Source: an uncultured Phocaeicola sp.
GTDB taxonomy: Bacteria; Bacteroidota; Bacteroidia; Bacteroidales; Bacteroidaceae
NCBI GenBank assembly: GCA_948579315.1
Contig: CAPAOL010000013.1
Span: 1-64,000 of the forward strand
DNA length: 64,000 bases
Direction: 5' to 3'
Shown: piece by piece, positions 1 through 7,795 of the stretch
How positions within the stretch are numbered: position 1 is the stretch's first letter
Layout: each line of letters starts with the position of its first letter
Program-made: the position numbers and the translations under genes
Notes under the pieces: model-generated
Seen by the model: the letters and a program-made list of their open reading frames with translations, nothing else
Database searches by the model: none
What the model was told of the DNA's origin: nothing

Positions 1-259
1 GATAAGCAGTATCCGCCGGGATGATAGTCCGGTCGCCCAACTGATTATTAATACGCCACATATATAACTTCGGAGGTAACCCCTGTACTTCTACATTTGC
101 ACTATCCAGTCTGTCCGGAATCATGGCAGGATCCACCTGGTTACCGTATTGGTCGTATCCGTTTTTGTCCACTTTCTGGCGGCCATTATCGAACTGTGCA
201 TGGACAGTTGTCAAACCTATAACGGAAAAGATTATATATAATAGTAAGATTCGTCTCAT
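1..259 (-). CDS. Putative porin, N-terminal part (runs off the window)
   Basis: The reading frame starts at an ATG at 257-259 and stays open to base 1, giving 86 residues. It opens with a signal peptide (MRRILLLYIIFSVIG, cleavage near VHAQ) and continues with a polar stretch containing FDNGRQK, YDQYGNQVDP and PKLYMW. I recognise this start as that of the Bacteroidetes putative porin family (Porin_10 type), a large outer-membrane beta-barrel. Only the N-terminus is visible, so the barrel cannot be checked. A TAnnTTTG box lies just 9 nt upstream of the ATG, so the leader is almost absent. Confidence 0.75.
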   Translation of the reverse strand, partial: MRRILLLYIIFSVIGLTTVHAQFDNGRQKVDKNGYDQYGNQVDPAMIPDRLDSANVEVQGLPPKLYMWRINNQLGDRTIIPADTAY

Positions 260-268
260 AATTGGAGG

Positions 269-276
269 CAAAGATA
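269..276 (-). promoter_or_regulatory. -7 promoter box of the porin gene
   Basis: TATCTTTG on the minus strand matches the Bacteroides -7 consensus TAnnTTTG. Transcription expected about 7 nt downstream would begin 2-3 nt before the ATG at 259, that is, an almost leaderless mRNA. Confidence 0.6.
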
Positions 277-299
277 CTTACTTTAATTGATTTAATGAT

Positions 300-364
300 A
301 ATGGATAATTGAAAATTATGTTGCATACGTACTATACGTAGCTAATAATTATCAATTATCCATT
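300..364. repeat. 20-bp inverted repeat downstream of korC
   Basis: The arms at 300-319 and 345-364 pair over 20 bp with one mismatch around a 25-nt middle. The arms are AT-rich and carry AATGGATAATTG and its complement. The element lies between the korC stop and the porin promoter. It may end korC transcription or be one of the AT-rich palindromes common between Bacteroides genes. No clear U-tract follows. Confidence 0.6.
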
Positions 365-380
365 GTACATTATCTGTTAA

Positions 381-923
381 TTAAACCTCACGGATTAACT
401 CCATACCTTTCTTGATAGCTTCCTCGTTCATAGGAATCAGGTGATGGTGGCGTTCCGGCAGGGTTTTCTTAAGTCCTTTGATAACATTCTCCAACGTTAC
501 GATGGGGCGAAGCTTCAATAATCCGCCAAGTACGATCATGTTGAATGCTTTGGCATTGTTCATCTCATTGGCTGCATCCATTGCGTCGATACGATATACC
601 TTGATATCCTTGCGGGTAGGAGGGTTGATAATTCCATAACCGTCATAAATCAGGATACCACCGGGTTTCACTTTGCTTTCAAACTTTTCGAGTGAAGGCT
701 GATTCAGAATGATGGCAGCGTCGTATTTACTAAGAATCGGTGAGGATATTTTGTCATCGCTTACAATAACTGTAACGTTGGCTGTTCCACCTCGTTGTTC
801 GGGACCGTATGCCGGCATCCAAGTCACTTCTTTGCCTTCCATCAAACCGGAATATGCCAGAATCTTACCCATAGACAATACGCCTTGTCCACCGAATCCT
901 GCTATAATTATTTCTTCTTTCAT
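381..923 (-). CDS. korC: 2-oxoacid:ferredoxin oxidoreductase, gamma subunit
   Basis: 180 aa, full length for the small gamma subunit of 2-oxoglutarate-type ferredoxin oxidoreductases. The N-terminal GFGGQG (9-14) and PEQRGG (41-46) are family signatures. The subunit works in the cytoplasm with KorA and KorB, which oxidatively decarboxylate a 2-oxoacid to acyl-CoA and reduce ferredoxin. It is the last gene of the operon, 20 nt after korB. 2-Oxoglutarate is the most likely substrate given the subunit set, but the sequence alone does not exclude a branched-chain 2-oxoacid. Confidence 0.9.
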   Translation of the reverse strand: MKEEIIIAGFGGQGVLSMGKILAYSGLMEGKEVTWMPAYGPEQRGGTANVTVIVSDDKISSPILSKYDAAIILNQPSLEKFESKVKPGGILIYDGYGIINPPTRKDIKVYRIDAMDAANEMNNAKAFNMIVLGGLLKLRPIVTLENVIKGLKKTLPERHHHLIPMNEEAIKKGMELIREV

Positions 924-943
924 TGTTCTGTTGACTTTTAGCG

Positions 944-1708
944 TTATTCTTTATCTTTTAAATCACCCAGCGGATAGAATGGGAACATGTGTTCTTCCAT
1001 CCATTTGTTCGCCTTCTCCGGAGTCATCTTCCAGCCTGAACTACAAGTGGAAACGATTTCTACCAGGTTGGAACCTTTACCGTTCATGGAGTTCTCAAAA
1101 GCCTTGCGGATTGCCTTCTTAGCCTTGCGGATAGCCGGTACGGATTGTACGGACTGACGGGTTACGTAAGCAGTTCCTTCCAGTTGGGCTGCGATTTCAG
1201 TAATCTTCAATGGGTGACCGTGAAGTTCAACGTCACGTCCGTAAGGACACGTCGAACTCTTCATGCCTACCAGTGTAGTCGGAGCCATCTGACCACCTGT
1301 CATACCATAGATCGCGTTATTGATAAAGATAATTGTGATGTTCTCACCACGGTTCAAAGCGTGGATTGTTTCGGCTGTACCGATACAAGCCAAGTCACCG
1401 TCGCCCTGATAAGTGAAAACAAGACGGTCCGGCCACAGGCGTTTCACAGCAGTCGCTACAGCAGGAGCACGTCCGTGTGCTGCTTCTTGCCAGTCAATAT
1501 CGAGATAGTTGTAGGCAAACACTGCACATCCCACCGGAGAGATTCCCACAGTTTTATCTTCCATACCCATTTCCTCAATGACTTCGGCAATGAGTTTGTG
1601 TACCACACCGTGACTGCAACCCGGACAGTAGTGCATGGCGTTATCGTTCATCAGAGTCGGTTTTTTGTAAACCAGATTCTCGGGTTTGATTATTTCTTCT
1701 TTAGTCAT
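944..1708 (-). CDS. korB: 2-oxoacid:ferredoxin oxidoreductase, beta (TPP) subunit
   Basis: 254 aa. This is the thiamine-pyrophosphate-binding subunit. GDGD (102-105) followed by NN at 130-131 forms the TPP/Mg motif, and CPGC at 28-31 is typical of the beta subunit of two- or four-subunit Kor/Vor enzymes. The length is normal for a separate KorB. It probably makes succinyl-CoA from 2-oxoglutarate in a reductive or branched TCA route. It sits between a 57-aa membrane protein gene (12 nt upstream) and korC. Confidence 0.92.
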   Translation of the reverse strand: MTKEEIIKPENLVYKKPTLMNDNAMHYCPGCSHGVVHKLIAEVIEEMGMEDKTVGISPVGCAVFAYNYLDIDWQEAAHGRAPAVATAVKRLWPDRLVFTYQGDGDLACIGTAETIHALNRGENITIIFINNAIYGMTGGQMAPTTLVGMKSSTCPYGRDVELHGHPLKITEIAAQLEGTAYVTRQSVQSVPAIRKAKKAIRKAFENSMNGKGSNLVEIVSTCSSGWKMTPEKANKWMEEHMFPFYPLGDLKDKE

Positions 1709-1720
1709 AACTTCATCTCC

Positions 1721-1894
1721 TTATCTGTTGGTGAACCGTATAAAAAACTCCATCAGCTTGACAAAGATTGCCGCGCCGCATACGTAGATAAACATTTTGA
1801 AATCATCTTTTGCTACAAAGTAGGTGATGATGGCTGCAACAGCCAATATCATAAATAGGATGTTCAGTACGTTTCTTATTTTATCGGGATTCAT
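1721..1894 (-). CDS. 57-aa membrane protein inside the kor operon
   Basis: A short frame read directly from the sequence: ATG at 1892-1894, TAA at 1721-1723, 57 aa. It contains two hydrophobic stretches (about residues 11-27 and 35-52) separated by a charged loop (AKDDFK), so two membrane helices are likely. It lies 7 nt after korA and 12 nt before korB in the same direction, so it is co-transcribed. I do not recognise a family. Its position suggests it might tether or accompany the oxidoreductase at the membrane, but this is inference only. Confidence 0.7.
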   Translation of the reverse strand: MNPDKIRNVLNILFMILAVAAIITYFVAKDDFKMFIYVCGAAIFVKLMEFFIRFTNR

Positions 1895-1901
1895 TGTTTC
1901 G

Positions 1902-2984
1902 TTATTTGATTATTTTTTCTTTCAAGGCAGCTACAATCTCATCTGGGTCGGGAACGATGCCACCTAGACGTCCGAAATGTTCTACCTTTACTTTACCGTT
2001 AACAGCGAGACGGACATCTTCAATCATCTGTCCGGCATTTAGCTCCGTAACGAGCATGCCTTTTACTTTATCAGCGTATGCAGCAATCGCTTTGGTTGGG
2101 AACGGCCATAGTGTAATCGGGCGAAGGATACCTACTTTAATTCCTTTTTCACGGGCTAGTTCCATTGCTTTCTGACCAATACGTGCCATTGAACCGAAAG
2201 CGATAATCAAATACTCTGCATCTTCGCAGTTGATCTCTTCGAAGCGTACTTCGTTTTCTTCAATTTCACGATATTTAGCTTGAAAACGGAGGTTGTTGAT
2301 TTCCATTGCTTCCGGTTTCAATTCGAGGGAAGTGATAATATTAGGTTTGCGGTCTTTTGCTTTTCCGGTAGCAGCCCATGGACATTGTTCTATTATTTCT
2401 GCTTCCGTGCGGCGTGGCTTTTGTGCAGGAAGAACAACCTTTTCCATCATCTGACCGATCACACCATCGGCAAGGATAATAGCCGGATTACGGTATTTGA
2501 AAGCCAGTTCGAATCCTAATGCTACGAAATCCGCCATTTCCTGTACGGATGCCGGAGCGAGGGCAATCAGTTTGTAGTCGCCATGGCCACCGCCTTTTAC
2601 TGTTTGGAAGTAGTCAGCCTGGCTAGGTTGGATAGTTCCCAATCCGGGACCGCCACGCATTACATTCACAATCAGACAAGGAAGTTCGGCACCAGCCAAA
2701 TAAGAGATTCCTTCTTGTTTCAAGCTCACACCCGGACTTGAAGAGGAGGTCATTACCTTCTTTCCGCTACCTGCACCTCCATATACCATATTGATAGCTG
2801 CCACTTCACTTTCCGCTTGGAGTACTACCATGCCGGTTGTTTCCCACGGTTTCAGTTCGGCAAGCGTTTCCAACACTTCCGATTGGGGAGTAATAGGATA
2901 ACCGAAGTAACCGTCGGCACCGCAACGGATAGCTGCGTGGGCGATGGCTTCGTTTCCTTTCATTAATACAACTTCTTCTGCCAT
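1902..2984 (-). CDS. korA: 2-oxoacid:ferredoxin oxidoreductase, alpha subunit
   Basis: 360 aa. The N-terminal pyrimidine-binding domain carries GYPITP (28-33), diagnostic of alpha subunits in this family, and a C-terminal transketolase-like domain includes LRPITLWPFP. It pairs with KorB to form the catalytic unit. It starts 11 nt downstream of korD. Separate alpha, beta, gamma and ferredoxin genes indicate a four-subunit enzyme, as is usual for 2-oxoglutarate oxidoreductase in Bacteroides. Confidence 0.93.
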   Translation of the reverse strand: MAEEVVLMKGNEAIAHAAIRCGADGYFGYPITPQSEVLETLAELKPWETTGMVVLQAESEVAAINMVYGGAGSGKKVMTSSSSPGVSLKQEGISYLAGAELPCLIVNVMRGGPGLGTIQPSQADYFQTVKGGGHGDYKLIALAPASVQEMADFVALGFELAFKYRNPAIILADGVIGQMMEKVVLPAQKPRRTEAEIIEQCPWAATGKAKDRKPNIITSLELKPEAMEINNLRFQAKYREIEENEVRFEEINCEDAEYLIIAFGSMARIGQKAMELAREKGIKVGILRPITLWPFPTKAIAAYADKVKGMLVTELNAGQMIEDVRLAVNGKVKVEHFGRLGGIVPDPDEIVAALKEKIIK

Positions 2985-2995
2985 ATTCTTTTCTT

Positions 2996-3223
2996 TTATT
3001 CTACTTTTACTTTATACACTGAAATACATCCGTCCGGACAAACCGTTGCACACGAGCTGCATCCGTTACAGGTATCTTCCTTCACTTGCCAGGCATAGTT
3101 ATAGCCTTTCATGTTTACCTCTTTATTGAGGGCGATTACATCGAGCGGACACGCCACTACACACAGGTTGCATCCTTTGCAACGCTCCGTGTCGACTACG
3201 ATTGCTCCTTTGATTTTTGCCAT
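2996..3223 (-). CDS. korD: 2 x [4Fe-4S] ferredoxin subunit
   Basis: 75 aa. Cysteines at 15, 18, 21 and 25 and at 52, 55, 58 and 62 form two CxxCxxCxxxCP clusters. It passes electrons from the KorAB active site to soluble ferredoxin. It is the first kor gene, 67 nt downstream of a small TPR gene. No TAnnTTTG box is visible in that gap, so it probably shares the TPR promoter. Confidence 0.92.
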   Translation of the reverse strand: MAKIKGAIVVDTERCKGCNLCVVACPLDVIALNKEVNMKGYNYAWQVKEDTCNGCSSCATVCPDGCISVYKVKVE

Positions 3224-3290
3224 AATCTTTATTTTATTACGTTGTTTTTATTGCGGTTATTGATTGAATATCTTTTATTGATGAATATCT

Positions 3291-3572
3291 TTATTGGTTG
3301 AACATATCCTTGTGATAGAAATTGAGGATATCTATTGCCATCTTTCTGGCTTGGACGGCGGGGCTGTCGGGATTGATATCAATGGCATATTGATAATTAT
3401 CCAAAGCCTGTTTCCAATCTCCTTTCTTTCGGTAGGCATTTCCCCGCAGATAATAGAGTGTATCTTTTTCGTTCTCGACAGAAGGGTCTTGGAGAAGTTG
3501 GTCTAATTGCTTGATTGCCAAGTCCACATCTCCCCGATTGATAAGCTCTTTAAGATTGTTTATTTGCTCCAT
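3291..3572 (-). CDS. Small TPR-repeat protein
   Basis: 93 aa with one clear TPR pair (LYYLRGNAYRKKGDWKQAL, then YQYAIDINPD). I chose the ATG at 3570-3572 because a longer frame would begin upstream of the promoter box at 3601-3608. The function is unknown; TPR proteins usually act as protein-protein adaptors. It leads the kor operon, so a role in assembling that complex is possible but not shown. Confidence 0.75.
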   Translation of the reverse strand: MEQINNLKELINRGDVDLAIKQLDQLLQDPSVENEKDTLYYLRGNAYRKKGDWKQALDNYQYAIDINPDSPAVQARKMAIDILNFYHKDMFNQ

Positions 3573-3600
3573 TTCTTTCGTCTTTCGGGATTCTAAGTGG

Positions 3601-3608
3601 CAAAGATA
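3601..3608 (-). promoter_or_regulatory. -7 promoter box for TPR-korDABC
   Basis: TATCTTTG on the minus strand, 28 nt upstream of the TPR start codon. A TTG lies 22 nt further upstream. This box fixes the start of the small TPR gene. Confidence 0.6.
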
Positions 3609-4093
3609 GTTTTTATTTATGTAAACAGGGCAAATGAGGACGGAAATTTGCAACGTTTTGGGTTTATTGCATATTGGATGAATAAATAGACGGAATGGGA
3701 TAAAATTTGTTTTGATTTTGTGTTGTCATCATATTACATTCGTTAATGTTTATTTCTTATATACTGGCTTTGTCTTTTTGCTCTTTTCTGTGTGATTTGA
3801 TGGTTCTAATACGAATATCGGAGCATTATACGAAAAAATGCCATTCGACCTAATTGTTTAAGTACTTATTCTATTAGAAATCAAAGGAATGGGAAGCCGT
3901 GGGAGCATATTATCCAACCATCATCACAACCCAAGGATATACTCGCTATAAAATAACAGCATTTTTGAGTGAGCAACGAAATCCTAAATGAAAGAGCCGT
4001 GATAAAAAATAGGCGAAATAAAGACTTAAATGATTGTTTTACTTGTTTATTTTATTTTTCTTTGTAAAGTGTAAACCTGAAATATTCAAAAAT
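3609..4093. other. Intergenic region between divergent genes
   Basis: AT-rich. On the plus strand at about 3880-3988 there is a 35-codon stretch without a start codon that reads like protein (EWEAVGAYYPTIITTQGYTR, then YKITAFLSEQRNPK) and ends in TGA. It may be a decayed gene fragment or chance. I see no RNA gene and no clear promoter for the gene at 4094. Confidence 0.4.
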
Positions 4094-4507
4094 ATGAAAG
4101 CAATTAATTATTTGATCTTTTTTTTATTTTTTGTAATGTTCAGTTCTAATACTTCCATTGAAGAAAAAGAAATGATAGGAGTTGGCCAGTCTTCTGTCTC
4201 TTTGATTTTGGAATATCAAGGAGGAGTTGGTTTAATTAAAAGTGTAGAACTTGGTGATTATACAAATCAATTTTATGCTTTACGATTAAAGGTGCATGCT
4301 GCCGTTGAGCGTGTTAGGATTGATTGGCATACTTCTGACGATGTTTATACTAAGACTTATTTCCCTACTCTATCTTCTAATTATGTTGATATTCCAACTT
4401 TTTTAACTGATGATTTTGTAATATCTGTCAGTGCTACAAATGTTAGTGCTGATATGAGTGATATTAGTACGCGTTATGAGACACGGAGATATAAAGTAAT
4501 TAGATAA
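4094..4507 (+). CDS. Small exported protein of unknown function
   Basis: 137 aa. The ATG at 4094 gives MKAINYLIFFLFFVMFSS, a plausible signal peptide or membrane anchor; the upstream in-frame start would add a second hydrophobic run and is less likely. The rest looks like a small beta-rich domain (RVRIDWHTSD, VYTKTYFPTL). No family is recognised. It ends 13 nt before the next gene and is probably co-transcribed with it. Base composition is AT-rich compared with its neighbours. Confidence 0.6.
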   Translation: MKAINYLIFFLFFVMFSSNTSIEEKEMIGVGQSSVSLILEYQGGVGLIKSVELGDYTNQFYALRLKVHAAVERVRIDWHTSDDVYTKTYFPTLSSNYVDIPTFLTDDFVISVSATNVSADMSDISTRYETRRYKVIR

Positions 4508-4520
4508 AACATATACTCAG

Positions 4521-6863
4521 ATGAAACCGTATTTGAAAGTGACTTTCGTATTCCTTCTTATAAGCGTTCTTTTTAATGCGCTTGCTACTTCTCACGAAGT
4601 ACCTAATGATACGACTGTCGCCACCCGATTGGGCAATTATATCAGTGAACGGCCGATAGAAAAACTTTACATGCATCAAGACCGTACTTGCTATGTGGCA
4701 GGTGAAACGATATGGTTCAAGGTGTATCAGATTCTTTCCGCTTCTGCCCGTCATGCAAGTGGTGTGGCGTATGTAGATCTTGTAAATGCAAAAGGCGAAG
4801 TGGTAGTGAAGGCTAAATATCCTTTGTCTGACGGGCAAGCTTCCGGGAGTCTGGATATTCCGGCCGAATTGCCGACAGGCTGTTATCAGATCCGTGCTTA
4901 TACCCAATGGATGTTTAACGAGGGAGCCGATGGCTTTTTCCGGCGGGAATTGAAGATTAAGGGACTGACAGAGCATCCGGTAACGTCTGTCGCTGATTCT
5001 TCGGTTCATGTGAGATTTTTCCCTGAAGGGGGCGATTTGGTGGAAGGACTTGTATCGAAAGTTGCTGTTGAAGCGGTGGATGGCACAGGAAAAGGAAGAC
5101 GGGTGAAAGGTATGATTCTTGACTCCAACAAAGAGGTCGTGCAACGCTTCCAAACGAATGCCGAAGGATTGGGGAGTTTCTTCTTTCAACCTCAGGCGGG
5201 GCAACGCTATTCTGCAAAAGTAGATAGCATTCCGGATAGCGGCATTACTGTCCCAAAAGCGCTTCGCCACGGATGGGTGTTGAATCTGAAAAGATTTAAA
5301 GAAGTGCTTCGTGTGCTGTTGACCCACAAACCGGAAGCAGAAGAAGGGATGCGCCGTTATTCATTGGTGTTTCATCAAGGCGGACAAGTGTGGGGGCAAC
5401 TTCCTGTGGAACTCGCCAACAGGCGTGCCGATATCGATGTCCCTATCGAGAAATTGCCTACCGGGGTATTTACAATGACCGTGATTGACGAGAATTATCA
5501 GGTTTACTGTGAACGGCTGGTTTTTGCGCGTTATCCCGAAACACTGAATATTGGTCTGACTTCCGAAACAACCGAACAAGAGGGAGGACAACGGATGACG
5601 GTGCATATCGAAACGCATGGCATCGGAGGGAAACCTTGCCCTGCACAGGTGTCTTTGGCAGTGGTAGACGGTTCAATGGAGGATAGCGCTATTCGCACTA
5701 ATTTCAAAACTTATCTTTTTCTGGAGAGCGAGTTAAGAGGAAGGGGAGTGGAACATCTTGGCCGGTTTTGGAAGCCGGACGCCCTTGAATCGCTTTCGGA
5801 CATTGAACTTTTATTATTGACACGTGGCTGGTGTAGGTATTCATTGAATCACTTGCAAGGAGGACAGAAAGAACCCGCATATCCTATGGAACAAGGATTG
5901 TCGATCGGCGGAAAGGTAGAGACCGGTCTGCAAAAGGTTGGCAGCATCACCGTTCAGGCCATACTTCAACAAGATTCCATCCGGCAACTTGTCTTTGCTT
6001 CTTTGGATAAGGATGGGCATTTCGCATTGTCCGACTTTTCTTTTGAAGGGACAAAGGAGGTGATGTTTTCTGCCACCGACGGCAAGAAACGGACCTTTCC
6101 CATTGTGATGGATGCTCCCGTTCGTATGCCTCCCGCTTCTTACATTTCTTCTTTATATATGCCCGATTCCTTTCAGGCTCTTCCTTTCGGAGAAGGGACC
6201 ATTCGGCTGGATGAAGTGAAAGTGACAGCCCGTAAGAAGGGTCAGATGGAGAAGCGTCGTCCGTATAGTGAAGGTTTTGTAAAGAGTACTTTTGATGTCG
6301 GAGAGAATAATTATGGAGATATCCGCCGGCTGTTGCCGAGGGTGCCCGGACTAACCATGATTTTCAGTAAGGAGAAATCGAAAGGAAACCTGACCTATGC
6401 CCACATGAATGGCACGCCCAGTGGTTCTATGGTCACTTTTGTTTTGGACGGGTTGGTGGTGAAAGATTCGGAAATGGTTTATAGCATGGATGTCTCGCAT
6501 GTGGAACGAATCGAAGTGTTGCAGCAAACGGCAACCATGTTCGGAGGGTTCAACAGTCAAGGCGGTATTGTTGCCATCTATACCAAAAGGGTGGGTGATG
6601 CTACGGTTTCCAACAAACAGATTTGTCAATGGATAGGGTTCAATCAGACGAAAGAGTTTTACGTCCCTGCTTTATCCGATTCCTCGTTCATTCAGAATAC
6701 GCGACCACGTCATACCCTATATTGGAATCCGAATATTGCTACCGATGAGAGTGGCAAGGCAAAAGTCTCTTTCCTGTTGAAAAAATCGGAAGCGCAACTG
6801 ACTCCGATTATTCATAGTGAAGGTTATTCTAAAGAGGGTTTGATTGGAGCAGATTATCGGTAA
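4521..6863 (+). CDS. Macroglobulin-like / TonB plug-domain exported protein
   Basis: 780 aa with an N-terminal signal peptide. Residues about 45-150 (EKLYMHQDRTCYVAGETIWF) match the MG2-type macroglobulin fold. The middle has repeated Ig-like segments, and about 590-690 is a TonB-receptor plug domain (GDIRRLLPRVPGL, DGLVVKDSEM, VERIEVLQQ). There is no beta-barrel after the plug, so it is not itself a transporter. I know this architecture as a recurrent Bacteroidetes family of unknown role. It probably sits in the periplasm or outer membrane. Nothing in the neighbourhood identifies a partner. Confidence 0.7.
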   Translation: MKPYLKVTFVFLLISVLFNALATSHEVPNDTTVATRLGNYISERPIEKLYMHQDRTCYVAGETIWFKVYQILSASARHASGVAYVDLVNAKGEVVVKAKYPLSDGQASGSLDIPAELPTGCYQIRAYTQWMFNEGADGFFRRELKIKGLTEHPVTSVADSSVHVRFFPEGGDLVEGLVSKVAVEAVDGTGKGRRVKGMILDSNKEVVQRFQTNAEGLGSFFFQPQAGQRYSAKVDSIPDSGITVPKALRHGWVLNLKRFKEVLRVLLTHKPEAEEGMRRYSLVFHQGGQVWGQLPVELANRRADIDVPIEKLPTGVFTMTVIDENYQVYCERLVFARYPETLNIGLTSETTEQEGGQRMTVHIETHGIGGKPCPAQVSLAVVDGSMEDSAIRTNFKTYLFLESELRGRGVEHLGRFWKPDALESLSDIELLLLTRGWCRYSLNHLQGGQKEPAYPMEQGLSIGGKVETGLQKVGSITVQAILQQDSIRQLVFASLDKDGHFALSDFSFEGTKEVMFSATDGKKRTFPIVMDAPVRMPPASYISSLYMPDSFQALPFGEGTIRLDEVKVTARKKGQMEKRRPYSEGFVKSTFDVGENNYGDIRRLLPRVPGLTMIFSKEKSKGNLTYAHMNGTPSGSMVTFVLDGLVVKDSEMVYSMDVSHVERIEVLQQTATMFGGFNSQGGIVAIYTKRVGDATVSNKQICQWIGFNQTKEFYVPALSDSSFIQNTRPRHTLYWNPNIATDESGKAKVSFLLKKSEAQLTPIIHSEGYSKEGLIGADYR

Positions 6864-7186
6864 TTTATTATTTTATGTTAGACATTATCTTTAATCATAG
6901 CAAGCATCATTTCTGATCCATTCGTTGGTACCTCCGACAACGGACACTCTACGAACGTAGGATGCCTTTCACCTCTTCAACATCTTCTGTTTCGCTTTAT
7001 TCATCGGTGATAGCGGGTGAAGGCCATAAGCTTCACCTGCCTCTTCATTAGGGCTTCTTTTGTTTTCAACTAGTTCCATTTTTTGTTTCATACTTTGAAA
7101 CGAATCGTTTCATGCCTTGAAACTTTTAGTTTCTAGCGCTTGAAACAAAAAGTTTCAGCAGGCTGGAAACTAGTTAGAACGCAACT
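6864..7186. other. Convergent intergenic region
   Basis: Lies between the 3' ends of the plug-domain gene (plus) and the DUF6078 gene (minus). The left half shows no gene I can support. The right part holds the four-palindrome array at 7085-7170, bracketed by two copies of AACTAGTT at 7068-7075 and 7168-7175, exactly 100 bp apart. Confidence 0.5.
7085..7170. repeat. Array of four GTTTC..GAAAC palindromes, 22-bp pitch
   Basis: Units start at 7085, 7107, 7129 and 7152 and are 17, 17, 18 and 19 nt long with 5-nt spacers: GTTTCATACTTTGAAAC, GTTTCATGCCTTGAAAC, GTTTCTAGCGCTTGAAAC, GTTTCAGCAGGCTGGAAAC. Arms are conserved and centres vary. It could form tandem RNA hairpins in a 3' UTR or a phased protein-binding array. 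The same architecture with other arm sequences occurs at 34317 and 59807. Confidence 0.8.
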
Positions 7187-7624
7187 TTACCAATTATACT
7201 CATCCGTGTAGCTGTCAAAGACCGGTTCTTCGGTGATACCTTTCCGGCGAAAAAGTTGGCGGATATAGTTTTGGTCTGCGGGGCTTAGGAAACGCTCTTC
7301 GCGATAAAAGCGATAGTAAAGCGTTTTTCCGAAATGTCCGATCAGTTGTTGCTTGATGTTTGTTCCGTCCTTATAAGGTACGTTGTCCAGCAGGTGGCTG
7401 ATACCCCATGCCACATGTATCTTTTCTGCGTTTTGGAAGTGGGGACAGTCAATGCCGGTGGTCGGAATACACATTGGGTTTACGATGCTGATGTAGGACG
7501 TGTCAGCGGTAGTGAGAAGTGCAGCCACCCGACGCAGGCAGTTACAAGCTTTCGGACATTGCTCGTTGTAGCAGCGGGCGTAGTTGAAAGGGACTGTTTT
7601 GTTTTTTTATTAATTGTTGTTCAT
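7187..7624 (-). pseudogene. DUF6078-type gene with stop codons right after the start
   Basis: From the AAC codon at 7603 to the stop at 7187 the frame is open and encodes a cysteine-rich head (CYNEQCPKACNCLRR) and a body (AEKIHVAWGISHLL, FGKTLYYRFYREERF) that I place in the Bacteroides DUF6078 family. The only in-frame ATG upstream is at 7622-7624, 30 nt after a good TAnnTTTG box. Reading from it gives ATG AAC AAC AAT TAA TAA, two stops at codons 5-6, then the family sequence in the same frame. A GTG at 7526-7528 would give 113 aa but lose the cysteine motif. It is either recently inactivated or translated from an unusual start. Confidence 0.6.
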
Positions 7625-7653
7625 TTTATATTGTATATTACATACATGATTGA

Positions 7654-7661
7654 CAAAGGTA
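7654..7661 (-). promoter_or_regulatory. -7 promoter box upstream of the DUF6078 gene
   Basis: TACCTTTG on the minus strand, a match to TAnnTTTG. A TTG lies 22 nt upstream. It supports the ATG at 7624 as the ancestral start codon. Confidence 0.55.
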
Positions 7662-7690
7662 GTACTTTTATTGTGGAAAGGTACAATTTG

Positions 7691-7739
7691 AAAAAGAAAA
7701 AACGTGAAAGGATGGGTGAAGGGAACACCCTTCACCCAT
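7691..7739 (-). terminator. Terminator of the AAA-ATPase gene
   Basis: A perfect 12-bp stem (ATGGGTGAAGGG with its complement, loop AACA) at 7712-7739. On the minus strand it is followed within about 10 nt by a T-rich run (7704-7691). It lies 57 nt past the stop of the gene at 7796. Confidence 0.65.
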
Positions 7740-7795
7740 AAACTGTTTATAGATAGGATAATACAAGGAAAAGTGAAGGGTGAAGAGATTGTTCA

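Noticed and set aside
3880..3988. Protein-like 35-codon stretch as a gene
   Set aside because: No start codon, no promoter and no family recognised; kept only as a note in the intergenic entry.
7085..7170. Palindrome array read as a CRISPR array
   Set aside because: Units differ inside the palindrome, spacers are 5 nt, there are no cas genes, and the pitch is 22 bp, far shorter than CRISPR repeat-spacer units.
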